Shown: positions 45,677-57,037, numbered from the stretch's first letter. The stretch: 64,000 nucleotides of DNA from Pholiota molesta (GCA_014925825.1 JACGCK010000119.1:82693-146692); one strand, 5' to 3'. Made by a program: numbers and translations. The notes: generated from the letters alone by a model not told the origin.

Positions 45677-47359
45677 TCACAGCGAAATAACGCCCTCCAC
45701 AGGCTCTGCTGCATCCGCACTAGTACGACAACCGCGCAGCGCATTCCAGCCACGCTTCATCCAGCCACCGACAATAACGCCACCAGTTCCCAAACAATGC
45801 GCACAGACCATAGTCGTCACACTCAAGTACGCCCAACGCACGAAAATATTGTCATACAAAAACACCCTGTTCCCAATGACAAAGATCACCTGCCCGTACA
45901 CCTGGATGTGCGCATGACGGGCGAACTTGCCCCACGGGAACGCGAGGGCTCGGATGGACCAGAACGCGGTGATAAGCGCCTCCGGGACGACGAGGAGGCT
46001 GTAGCCCACCCACACGCCGTACAGCAGGTTGATGCCCTGCTCAGGCACCTCGCGCACGCCAGGGGGCACCAGGCTGAGCGCGGGCTTCGTGCGCACGTCG
46101 AGGAAGGCGGGCATGCTTCGAGGGTAGTTGTGGTGCATCAGGTATAAGCCGAGGAAGGAAATGGATACGCGGACGAAGAGCGCAACCCCAGCGCTCAAGC
46201 CACGGCCCGGGTGTCTGCCCCGGGGGATTGCCGCAAGGAGGACTTTGTAGTACCATATGAACTTGAGGCCGGCGAAGTAGGCGCAGATGTATAGGAGAGG
46301 GAAATGGAGCTCTGCGCTGTTCAGCGCGTACATCCATCGTGTGATACTCGGGCTGAGTAAGTGCGGGAGGCGACTGACCACCATCGAGAAGGTCATGACG
46401 TAGACCTCGATGCTCAGGAAAAGCGTGTATTTCATGATCTTATAGCGCTTCGCCGTGTTGATGAAGTGCGTCGATTCCGTATCGCCGTAAAATACTAGGA
46501 CGATGACACGGGAAATGGCATAGATATAGTCGAAGGTGAGGATGGCGAGGACATAGGCGGTGGGGCCGTTAAGCAGGGCGTCGGTACCTTCGCGCGTGGC
46601 GTAGTACGGAACGGTCGCTCCTGCCTCGCTGAGTGGCAGCGGATGGATGCGCCTCGAGAGATGTGCGGCACCCTGGAAGAGGGCGACGGTCAGGGCGGTC
46701 TTCCACGTCTTTCTGATAACAAAGTGCACTGGCGTGCCGTCGCGCGCTTTCATCGCGAACTGGGACGAAAACCCGGATATAAAGAACAGCAGGGGCACCA
46801 CGAGGAGCCGTGTCATACCCACGAACAGATTGACGGAGGCGAGCGTCTTCGGCGCCGTTTCATGCAGATTGCCAGCGTCAGGGTGCGTGGATACCGCCTA
46901 AATGGCCGCGTTCTGGAAGAGGAGGAGGCACAGGGCGAGGGCGCGGATGTTATCCATGGGCTTCACGCGCAGCGCGCGGAGCTGCTCGACCGTCAGCGGC
47001 GGCGGCGTCGGTGCAGGTGCGGGCGGTGCTGCCATTTCGGAGGCTGGGCGCGCAGCTTCGACGTCGATGTGTGCATTCGGAGTGGGGATTGGCTGCACTG
47101 CCGCGTGAACTTGTTGTCGTTCATGAAGTTCCAGTAACGATTCATACTCGTCACTCTCGGGCTGGGCGGTATATGGCGGAGGTGCTGTCATTAGTGCGGC
47201 TCTGCCAGTGGGTTCGGCACGCTTGACGTTGGACACAGGGACCAAGTCGATGGAGGTGTCCGACATGCAAGCGCAGAGCGATGTTCGAAAGATTAGAACG
47301 AAGAAGAGGATTGCAGGTAGTATACGGCGCAGAAGGGGCGAAAGGCCCAGAGTGTGCAT
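45677..47359 (-). pseudogene. Acyltransferase-3-like copy 4, one internal TAG
   Basis: The frame from 47359 to 45677 is 1683 bp (561 codons) with a single in-frame TAG at 46900-46898, where copies 1 and 2 have CAA/CAG (NAAI-Q-AVSTH). All other codons are open. The order of segments matches copies 1 and 2: a hydrophilic N-terminus rich in Pro/Ala, MDNIRALALCLLLFQNAAI, then FVGMTRLLVVPLLFFISGFSSQ and the later helices. It is the most divergent member of the array. The stop truncates the protein in the first helix unless it is read through or is a sequence error. Confidence 0.7.
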
Positions 47360-48904
47360 GGTTTGTCATTATGACAGTTCGAAACTCCCATGAGGCGGTG
47401 TTTTTTTTGACAGACATCGATTTCTATCTTGATGTCTCTCAGTAAGGTGATATTTTGCACAAAAATGCCAGATGCAAGCCAGATGTATGTAACTTAGTTG
47501 TAATAAATTCTGCAACGTTCACGTTCACAATACACGACAAACAATGAGCGCCTGCAAGATAATCAACTGAATACGATAACATACAAGGTTTATTCGAGAG
47601 AAAAACACTAAATCACGCGTACGTGCTCATGAGTAGTGATACAGATCTCACCGCCGAAACCAAAATACACAATTTGGGCGAAGAGAACAAATATAGCATG
47701 GACCCCGAGCCTTGACGTCCACGAAGGTTTGCTATACCCGCCAGCGCTCTGCCCGTCGTGCTGGGGGTGGGGTACGTGTCGCGGCAGGCTCTAGCGGAGT
47801 CAAGGATCGATGTTGGCAAGACACAAGCGTCGACGGCACTGCGATGTAGAGATGAACGATGGCGGCGGCGGAGGCGCATGGCTACCTACAAGGAACATCA
47901 GAGTGCGATGCGGGTGAGCGCATCGTGGTGCGGGCAAGGGAGCCCAGTGCGCCGCGGAGGTTGTCGGTGTGTCGGCGTGTGGACCAAAGCCTGCGGCACG
48001 GACGTGGGGAGGCCGGACCAGGCGGCGCCGGCAGGTAGAGGTCGTTGCATCCGCCGCAGGTGCATGAGGTCGGCTCCTGAGGTACTGCGGGGCCGCTAGC
48101 GCACTGTTGCGTCTACGTGGGATGAGGAAGATTATACGGTCATGGGTATGGTCGCGGACGGACGAGTCGCGGATGTGGGATGGAGGAGCGGGAGCATGGT
48201 CGAATCGCTCGGGGCTGTTGCGTAGGCTGCCATGGGTGGCGGGTGGGGTTACGTGGCAGGAGATTTCTACTGCGCGGAAAACCTGGGAGAGTATATTGAT
48301 ACTGATGAATAGGTGAATGGGTTAGAGCGTCAGGAAACGAGGGAGAAAAGAAAGTGACGCACGTCGTTACCCGAAGCTTTATCAAAATCATCCACAATCC
48401 TCCCGCGTTCTTCTGCGTCGAGGACCTAGTAGATATCGCTGTGTTAGACCGTTGTTTTCTCCGTTCATCCGGCATCTACATGATCGTTTCCATCCTCGAG
48501 CTTAGCACTGGCCACTGAAAAATCTGCTGGGCCTTCGGAGACCTTGTCGCCTTGACGCTGTGACGTGGACGATCGATAAGTACCTGGGAATGCGAGAAAG
48601 GGAAATACCTACATGAGCCTGGCGCTGAACGATGTCGCGGATGTTCATGGTACAGTCTTGCATTCATGTTTTGTGGTGAACGTCACAGCGCATTTGCGTT
48701 TTGGCCATGCATTTTCCAAAGATAGGTTCGTCAGCAGTAGCGGTATCGACCGCAGCGGTCCGCTTCAACACTGTTATAACTCGATCAGCTCCCCTGGATG
48801 CAATGCAAATTTTAACACTTACAATCTGGAACAATGGGCTTTATTTGAATCAGTGAAGGATGCAGGCACCAGAAGAACGCTTGTCACTTCGAAATGACGA
48901 AATA
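47360..48904. other. Duplicated flank of the F-box copy 3; unknown gene remnant
   Basis: 47700-48900 is an inverted homologue of 32.9-34.0 kb (see that entry). 47360-47700 is AT-rich with no gene. No intact frame is common to the two duplicates. Confidence 0.5.
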
Positions 48905-48948
48905 CAAGGTCAGGGTGGTTCAAAAAGTAACTTGTAAAACTAACATAT

Positions 48949-49078
48949 CCCTGCCATATGTTAGCATAAGCTAACATATGGCAGGGCAAGTTAGTTTCTC
49001 ACATGTTAGCGCATGTTGCCGAAACTCCGCTCGCTTAACTTGGGCGAGCAAGCGAGCGCTAACATGCAGTAACATGTG
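48949..49078. repeat. Subterminal palindromes of the MULE
   Basis: 48949-48986 is a 17-bp perfect inverted repeat (CCCTGCCATATGTTAGC) with a 4-base loop. 49000-49078 is a nested foldback: CACATGTTA (49000-49008) pairs with TAACATGTG (49070-49078) and encloses CGCTCGCTT (49028-49036) pairing with AAGCGAGCG (49050-49058). Confidence 0.85.
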
Positions 49079-49595
49079 GGCGCTACATGTTGAGCTACAA
49101 GTTAGTGGAAAGTATATAGAAGCACTGCATGTATATTAGCATGTATCTCGATATTTTGTATAATATCTTTGTGAAACGTTGACATAGGAGGCAGAACCAT
49201 AGAAGTTGTCACTTCATCAGCAGATACAGATTTATTTCAAATAATCACTGCATGATATTGACGCTCCATTCTACTTATCTGCCTCCGCATGATAAGCTGC
49301 AGTATAGAAAAGAACATTTGACAATGGGGGCCGTTAGCTACTCATCTCGACGATGCTACAAAGAATTCGACAGCTTTTTGGCTTTTTGGGACAATCCGGA
49401 CAAACTCCCACTGAGCCGTCTATCGTGCAAGACTGCAATGCATATCCTGCACAATATGTTGGGCCCCCTTATCTTGGTGTGTGATACATGAAACTCTCAA
49501 TTGAATCATCGAGTTACTCATTAAATTATAGGGTATCACCCAATATTTAATCCTCCAATGCTTCATCAGACAGACATGCCGGCGCCGCCAAGTCT

Positions 49596-50518
49596 GTGAA
49601 ATCTATGTTTGGTCTATCAATTACTAAATGCGGATATACAGACGTTCCAATGGGCTACCCGCCATACTTCTATCCAGGATACATGCCTATGATGCCCCCA
49701 CCTGGCCCTCAGTACCCGAATCAGACTGTTTTTACTCCACCCTTTCAGTTGCCTTTGATAAATCCGACCCATAGGGATCCAATTGCACCTGTTTCTGGAC
49801 AACAGTCGATCAAACAGGAAGCCGGCGAGGGAAAACAGATGGCTGCTCTGACCACCGAGCGCCTAGAGGATAAGACGAAAGTAATAATAGAGTCTCCCAG
49901 TAAAGGTGAAACAATGAAAACTATTAAAGGACATGCCGCTAATTGATTATAGATGATAACACATTGGATTGGCCTAATGGCGATCAACATCGCGAATGTC
50001 TTGCAACGGAACAGCCACGGAAGTGGAAGGCAACCAAGTGGGCATGGCGCTCGACTGGATACGTTGACCACAATGAATACCGGGCTGAACTTCGTATCTG
50101 TCTGGGAATACTGTCATGCACAAATTCTGCCTGTGGTCGCCTTGTTCGTCCCAAAACTGTCACCTCTACTCGCGACAATCAAATCATTGACGGCTGCAAA
50201 ATTTGCCACTCACCCATGGTAAAGAGCCCTGAATGTCCAGCTCGAACATTCCATTATGATTTTACCAAGAATAATCAACGATACAAGGGCTGGGATCATA
50301 AGGGACATCACAACCATCCAAAGCTTCCAGGTGGTTACTTATCTGTGGCAGAGGAAGATGCTTTCGACGCGCAAGTTGCACGCAATCCCACTGCCTCTGC
50401 CCACGCTTTACGCACTGGAAATACCGTCCCTGGATCGGTCCCATTACCTGATATCTCCGCAACTTTGGCTAATCCTCAAGCTGCTCGGTATCGACTCTCT
50501 GAGAAAACTATCCATTAG
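49596..50518 (+). pseudogene. MULE-associated protein: Pro-rich N-terminus and GCM-type zinc finger, truncated
   Basis: A Pro/Tyr-rich frame (PYFYPGYMPMMPPPGPQYPN, 49640-49740) runs to 49946. The next frame, to 50518, carries a zinc-binding domain: WKATKWAWRSTGYVDHNEYR, CTNSACGRLV, GCKICHSPM, C, then WDHKGHHNHP. This is the WRKY-GCM/FLYWCH-like DNA-binding finger found at the N-terminus of many fungal MULE transposases. It ends in ARYRLSEK just where relatives continue into the MULE catalytic region, which is missing. The two frames may be joined by an intron near 49945. It could still bind element ends or act as a repressor; that is inference. Confidence 0.6.
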
Positions 50519-50579
50519 CTGTAAACTAATCTACAAATGGTCAAACAGGCGTACTCGACCATTGCCGTGCATCCTTGTG

Positions 50580-51290
50580 CCGTGGGAACGCGATTTGGCT
50601 CGTATCGACACGTAGTGAGTGCGCGAAATCTGTAGGTCGCAACAGAGCACCGTAGAAAGTACGAATATATTATCCAGTAGTCGTATACAACATGAGAAAA
50701 TTACCCGTTAGTTGTAAACTACCTACATGTTAGTGTATGGTAGCTACATGTTACCTACATGTTAGTGTATGATAGCTATATGGTAGCTACATGTTACCTA
50801 CATGTTAGTGTATGATTGCTATATGTTAGCTATATGTTAGCTATATGTTAGCTATATCATAATATGTTACATACATATTGACCGACATACAGCTATGCTG
50901 GGCCAACGTACTCGTACATGCAACGTACATGCACTGCAGTGCAAACACAGCCACATTGTCGCACAGAAACAATGTTATCCTCATATCCTGAGCACAACTG
51001 ACCAGAAATGTTAGAAATCTACATAGCTGTACTCTACTCAGCTGTAGCTTGCTTTATATACCAATCTTACACCTTAGCCGTACATGCCTCTTGCTACAGC
51101 CCTTGTGCAGCCCTCCCCGGCACTGATTGTATCGTGGGAACTTAACTTTTTGCTGGTGTTGAGACGTATTGAGCACGCGAAATCTGTAGCTCATAACAGA
51201 ACGGTATAGAAAGACCTTATGTACAGTTTTGTAGTAGCATAGAATGGGGAAAAACTATTTAGTAACTGTAAACTGCGCTACTAATGGCTA
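50580..51290. repeat. Imperfect direct duplication of about 140 bp (50580-50720 and 51130-51270)
   Basis: Both copies contain GTGGGAAC, then a CGAAATCTGTAG block, AACAGA, GTAGAAAG/ATAGAAAG and a GTAAACT end in the same order, spaced about 550 bp apart, inside the right half of the MULE. Confidence 0.55.
50700..50872. repeat. AT-rich tandem repeat in the MULE
   Basis: About three imperfect units of TAGCTACATGTTACCTACAT plus GTTAGTGTATG, then four short units of TATGTTAGCTA. The words match the palindromes near the left end of the element. Confidence 0.75.
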
Positions 51291-52025
51291 TTATAGCCTT
51301 TCTCCACTTCAAAAACGCTTGAATGAGCGATAAGTACCGTAACAAAAGCTGTATTGGCCTCTAAAATTATATCCAGCTACCTCATCCATTTTTGAAACGA
51401 CTTGAAAAGAATGGAGGTGTTGTGAGTCACCGTTCAAAAGTTAGGACAGGTCCTCCTGGTCACCCAATGTACTTTGGGTGTTTTTGTGTGAAATTTTGTA
51501 TATCAAGCATTTGTAAGTGTATTCCCAGCACTATCATACAAATATCTGCTCGGTAGATTTTATTTTAGGCTGATATAAGTCATATTCCTATTTTGCGAAC
51601 ATAGTTTCCTCCTCCCCAAGATGAATATTTTACCACTGAGGGCGTCGGAAAGGCATTATGTCCGTGATAATGGTTTGAAATCGTAAAAATTTAACTTTAT
51701 AGCAATATACATGTATTATTTGGAATGAAGGTACCACACCGCTGTGCATGCGCATTGATATGCCCATCCCACATCTGTATACAGAGGACGCACAGGTCAT
51801 ATGTGAGGTACATGTGTGGGAATATGTTAGTCGCATGTTACAGCGCGCGGCATCTCGGCATTTGGCTGGTGCACAAGTGGGCATGTTAGGCGTTACAAGT
51901 AACTTTTTACGCAGCCCAAGGTCAGCTTTGAAGTCCGCTGCGTGCCGCGAGTGCGCCGTCTTGGTATACTCGCAGTTGCCACACGCTGCTCCCTTGCTCC
52001 TCCTCTGCTCCCTATCTACTCTACA

Positions 52026-53438
52026 ATGATCATACAGTCCAGTCGACCTCGAAACCGAATAAACGACCTTCCAACGGAAATCCTCTGCGGAATATTTGCC
52101 TGATGCGTCGATCAGTCCTCTGCGCGCGTACTCATGCAGCCAAACACCAAGATCGCGATGGCTCTCTCCATTCCTCCCCTATGGTCGCACATTCGTTTCA
52201 GTCTCTCTCTCAACTGGCATTATAAACAGCCATTTACCTGGGATCAGGAAATGTTCACGCGTCGCCTGGAATGGCTGAGATGGTGGAGGCGCAACCTGGG
52301 CCCGATGGCTCCTTATCTTCAAGTTCAGCTACGGCGGAAGGGGGGTGCAGAATATCAACGGGGCCGCTTCTCAGAGTCTGCTTCCGAATTCCTCCTAGAG
52401 TTCCTGTCCTCGGCGCAGTACATCAGCGTCGGACTGCTCTATCAATATCTCGTCCAACGGCACCGGAAAGGCGGATATGTGGGCAGATTACACCACGGTG
52501 CCCATACCATAATCTCTGCGTGGGTTCCGAAATCGAAATTTTCAGAACCTGATGCAGATCACACTCATTATCTGACCTCCGTGCTCAGGGAGACACGTGC
52601 GACACTTCGACACCTTGTTATCGAGAATGTCTTCCTTAGACCCGAGGAATTCACAAATCCTCTCAACAACTGGTCCACATTAACCCATCTTTCCATGAGT
52701 CTGGTTTATATACGTCTAAACGCCTGGTTCTTCTTCATTCGATCGCTAAGCGCGCTGCAAGCCGGCTCTTTTCAGCTCACATTAGCGGACAGCGATATCG
52801 AAACCTACGCGCGCCGACCCGTATGCACACTTCCCTGCCTCAAGTCGTTGCACATCGGTGCTTCCCCGAAGTCGGAAACTTCAGGAAAATACCCACTCAA
52901 AGCCGTCTTCGACAACCTTCACCTTCCCGCATTGCGCACGCTATCTCTCGAGTCGCGGGCGGCGACTTGGTATGATTCTACCGCCCTGACTGAGGTGCAT
53001 GCCGCGCTTATGTCCGCGCCTGCGATCACGAAGCTCGCACTAGGCACCTTGTTTCTTGGAGGCCAGACATCATACCCCGTCTATCAACGAACACAGATTA
53101 GAAATGACATCGCGCCGCTGGCTGAGGCCGCCCCTCGACTTGAACGTCTTAGCTTTGCGACAACGAGTCCGCTTGGCGAGCGTGGTGTGTCCCGGTTCGT
53201 CCATCGGATTTTTGCGGCCAGCCGTTGGCTTGATTTGAAGAGCCCAGCGAGCGTCATCCAGAAGATTACCTTCGTGTTCATGGAGTTGGATGTATCGCAG
53301 CGGATCGATATAGTGGCCGAGCGTGCGGATCGGAGTCTGTTGATATCGGAAGCGCGAAAATTCGTCAAGGACGACGTGGTTGTAGCATTTGAAAAGCAAG
53401 AACCTGTGGAGGTGCGGCGTGCTGTATGGGGCTGGTAG
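52026..53438 (+). pseudogene. F-box/LRR-like gene, copy 3 (F-box damaged)
   Basis: From the ATG at 52026 the frame is open to the TAG at 53436 except for TGA at 52101-52103, where the family has an Arg codon (IFSRC in copy 2, IFA-stop-C here). Thirteen codons of the F-box between IA and LSIPPLWSHIRF are also missing, in frame. From the internal ATG at 52134 an intact frame of 434 residues remains, holding the leucine-rich blocks and the RRAVWGW end. So either this is a pseudogene or an F-box-less derivative is still made. The upstream region was split by the MULE 48914-51916. It is the inverted partner of the deleted copy 4 at 31865-32562. Confidence 0.7.
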
Positions 53439-54307
53439 ACTGATCGATAGCTGTTAATTGTATAGATCATTTGGTGAGCAGAATTAAGACGAAATATGGA
53501 CATTTTAGATGTAAAATCATTCCACAATGGAATTGTATCAATGCTTGATTACTTATTGTCAAATTTTCTTCTGCATCTACGTGAACGCTAATAGACTTCG
53601 AGTAAAATTGACACCAGCAATGCACAGATCATGATAAGCCGTAGAAAATTGGGTGAACAACCGTTTCCATCACCACCCTAAGCTCATTTCGCCGTAGATA
53701 ATCAAATCATCAGCTTTCAAACTTCTACCTGTCGTCGCCCTCCATCAGGCTCCACGCTTGTAGTGGCTCATCATGCGGATGCTTCCATCAACGGGGAGCA
53801 GCTCATCAAGAATTGGTGTTTCGTTCGGGTGAGAAAACCGGCTTCCTCGAGGACCTCGGCGATTGGGGAAAGCTTCGTGGTTTAGCTCAGCCTACAACCT
53901 ACGTCGACAGCAGAGTCGACCAGATTTAGAATTGATACTGTTCATTCATTAGCAAAGTTCGGTCGTAGATCCCTACTCAAATCGTTACCGCCCAAGTACG
54001 GCTCGATTATTGATAGAAATTGTTTCTGTCGCGAACGTTACGGTCTAGATAAAGAGATTCTGCATACCCATCACTCATTGAGGTTAATTGAATGATGAAA
54101 TATTCAGTAACTTACTTCCATTATGCGCTGTTCTTGATGCTGTGTTCATGTTGATGTATTTAATTGATAAAGAGCAGTGCACGTCGGCTGATTGAGAAAT
54201 TTCATTTGCATGTCCGCAGGCATAAGAATCGACCCAAAGCTTCAGCACTTCCTTACTTAGCACTGTCCACGGTCCACTGCATTTACAACCATTTTATCCT
54301 TTTCACA
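53439..54307. other. Intergenic, no gene seen
   Basis: AT-rich DNA with only short open frames, lying between F-box copy 3 and gene C. Nothing recognisable. Confidence 0.4.
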
Positions 54308-57037
54308 ATGTCGACAATGAATATACCGGTGGATATCGAGACATCGGAAATCGGTAGCACTTTAAATTCCGTCATTTTCTTTATTTTCTTGATGGGTATT
54401 TGCGGATTATTTCTGTGCGCATTCTTTATCAGAACTGAATAACATCCTGCAGGAATGTACACCGTTATTTACTTTGGAACCATATACGTCTACTGTGAGC
54501 CTTTTAAATTGCTCAAAAATCAGGTATTCATGGGACACGTCTGTAGTCGTAAAGAACCCTTCCAAGTACCACCCTGTTTCAGTAGTAATCACTGCGCTAT
54601 ATTTGTTTAGCATCGCCGAAATGGCCTTTCAGTGGTATGGAACAAAATCGGAATTTGTTGACAATGGGGACACCCGACAATCAGTCTTCTTGGCTCTATC
54701 ATTCAGTGGGGTTCCTCGATGGCTGAATACTGCTTCGAACATATCAAACTGCGTTGTCTTCTTGATCGCTGATGGGTTGCTTGTGAGTGCATAACCTATA
54801 CGAAACAAAGCCTTACAGTTGTAAGCCTGGCGCCCCAGCCTTACTACGCGGACCTTTGGTATTCCTTATCTTATCTCATCATTCTCACGTGACCACGCAA
54901 ACTGCATACGTACCCATCATCGTACTTGTCTCCTTACGCTACCGTTACCCGCCCATGTATCCCGTCCTGTTCATGACAATACACACCGTGGTCTAATCAA
55001 CCTCTCAGACCGCCTCAGTGAGCCCTATTGACGATGGGCTTCCACTTTTTTTTTGATTCCGGCCATTCATTCAACCACTCCCCATTTTCGGGCCATTCTG
55101 GACTTTGATGCCTCACCAGTTCATCCACTGCCCCATGCACTTGTCAACACTCACCCAGAGTCACCCTCGTCATATCACCACACTTCACCACACTCTCCTA
55201 CAAATCCTTACACCCTCACACCTCCTGCCACTCTGCAAAAGCTCGTTGCCATGTCGACACACCCAATTCAGACACCCTACTCCTGCGATAACATCTTCTG
55301 CCAACGATGCCTGCTCACCTGTCCAACATCTTTCCGCGGCCAATGCTACCTGTTCACACCAAATACGGCATCACAAGTGAATGTCTCAAAGACCAGTGAC
55401 TGCCTTGTCATTGCCTGATGCCACCACAGAGATGAAGTTACTGTACTATTTCGACCGTATGTTCACGTAACGCGTAATGCGCCATAAATTTGAACCTATT
55501 TCAAAAAATGTAACGCCTAATTTTCGTCAGTGAACATGTATTAAATCCAGAAAATTTCGGCAAGCCACGGCTGGATGCCAAAAGTACCAAAAATGAACAT
55601 ATTTTTTGTTCAGTAACCCGTAATTTTCGAAAATGAACATGTCACCCCGTGAATTATAAGCGTAACGCGTAACATGGTGTGAACCTACGGTCGAAATAGT
55701 ACAGTATCCCTCTCACCAACCCCTCACCAACTCCTCACACTCCTGAATCTCAGTCCTTATCGAGCCTTGCATTCCACCCAAATGACACCCTCTACCAACT
55801 CTCCACCCTCACCCAGTGCCGACAAGTTGCTAACGAGGATTTCTTAACTGAAATTCTTATTTCCCCCGCCTTTTTTTCTTAATTTAGTGCCGTATCATTT
55901 TCCGTTCCCGTTGTGGTTTAGCTGAAAGTGGACTTCACCGATCTGCCCCTTCAAGATCCCACATTGTCAGACCCGGTTTTTTAGTTAGGTCTGGAGTGAT
56001 GGAAATGTTTTGAAGGGGGGAGGAGTGTAAGCCTGGCGCCCCAGCCTTACTACGCGGACCTTTGGTATTCCTTATCTTATCTCATCATTCTCACGTGACC
56101 ACGCAAACTGCATACGTACCCATCATCGTACTTGTCTCCTTACGCTACCGTTACCCGCCCATGTATCCCGTCCTGTTCATGACAATACACACCGTGGTCT
56201 AATCAACCTCTCAGACCGCCTCAGTGAGCCCTATTGACGATGGGCTTCCAACAGTGACCTATGAGCAGATCTGGCGATGTTTTATTGTATGGAACTGTTC
56301 CTTGCGCGTCATATCACTGTCAATGTTTCTCGTCATTGCGGAATTTGGTGCGCTTTTTCATCGAGTGTATCGATTCGTGCCGACTACTCATTTTCCTCCC
56401 AAGCATTTTTCTTGACCGAGATATCATTCAACGCAAAATACGCCAATACAAACATATCTCTGGCTTTGGATACCAAAATCAACGCTTTGCTGGCTACGGC
56501 GTATTTCACCTCTTTTGCCACCACTCTTGTCACGACGGTTCTCATCGCGTACCGAATCCATTCCGTCTCGAAAGCGCAGGGCGCTTCCTCCAGACGATTC
56601 AAGCACATCATGGATATTATAGTCCAATCGGGCGTGATCTATGCGCTCTCGCAGTTCACATCCGCGCTGGCTGGGGTTGTGCCTGGGTCAAAATTCCTGA
56701 GTAACACGCGCGACAGGGCATTCCAAGACTATGCGCCGCTCTTGAATCTGGCCATCGCAGTGCGTCCCCACTTCTCGGCATACAGCTGTAGTAGACGCGG
56801 TGAACTAATTAATAGCCGAGGCAGGGAATTTCATCCACGGTCATGGTCGCTCGCGTCGCGTTGCTCTCTGGTGACGCGACGTATCCTTCGACGTCAGGCG
56901 ATGTATCTGGGCTCCAGTTCCACGTGCATTCCACGCATTTGGCAGTTGATATAGACACAATGGAGGTCACTCATTCCATTCTGGGTGACAGAATATCATC
57001 GGGCGAACAACGAGCAGTGGAAGAAAAGGCTCAATAA
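54308..57037 (+). CDS. Seven-helix membrane protein gene C (337 aa) with an LTR element in intron 3
   Basis: join(54308..54395, 54453..54494, 54547..54782, 56269..56347, 56404..56759, 56825..57037) sums to 1014 bp with no stop before 57035. Exon phases equal those of gene B. It starts MSTMNIPVDIETSE; shared marks are FQWYGTKSEFVDNGDTR, ADGLL then IWRCFIVWN, SFNAKYANTN, LIAYRIHSVSK, IIVQSGVIYALSQF and STVMVARVALLS. Intron 3 is 1486 bp because a 1431-bp LTR element sits in it. Without the element and one target duplication the intron is 50 bp, with GTGAGT and AG intact, so splicing may still work. The protein is predicted to be an integral membrane protein. Function unknown. Confidence 0.75.
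54820..56250 (+). mobile_element. Miniature LTR retroelement (TRIM-like, 1431 bp)
   Basis: Two 225-bp direct repeats (54820-55044, 56026-56250) read identically by eye, start TGTAAGCC and end GGGCTTCCA. The 5-bp duplication ACAGT flanks the element (54815-54819, 56251-56255). A purine tract (GAAGGGGGGAGGAG, 56012-56025) abuts the right LTR. The interior (981 bp) codes for nothing recognisable and contains a MITE. Identical LTRs mean very recent insertion; mobility must have come from another element. Confidence 0.9.
55441..55704. mobile_element. Tc1/mariner-like MITE (264 bp) inside the TRIM
   Basis: The ends are inverted copies of CTGTACTATTTCGACCGTA followed by KGTTCAC, with TA on each side (55439-55440, 55705-55706). 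Inside are several GTAACGC/GCGTAAC and TGAACAT words in opposite orientations. The tip CTGTAC is shared with the MITE at 8576-8863. Confidence 0.85.

Larger units (their letters stand above)
48914..51916 (+). mobile_element. Mutator-like (MULE) element, 3.0 kb, without catalytic core
   Basis: The degenerate inverted ends start GG and share AAAAAGTWACTTGTAA (left 48922-48937, right 51893-51908 reversed), flanked by a perfect 9-bp duplication CAAGGTCAG (48905-48913, 51917-51925). A 9-bp duplication and GG ends are typical of Mutator-like elements. Inside are a Pro-rich frame, a GCM-type zinc finger, palindromes near the left end and tandem repeats on the right. The paralogous segment at about 32850 lacks the element and provides the empty site. 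No MULE DDE domain was seen, so it is non-autonomous. Confidence 0.75.

Noticed and set aside
50700..50872. CRISPR-like array
   Set aside because: Units are contiguous AT-rich tandem repeats without unique spacers, within a eukaryotic transposon.
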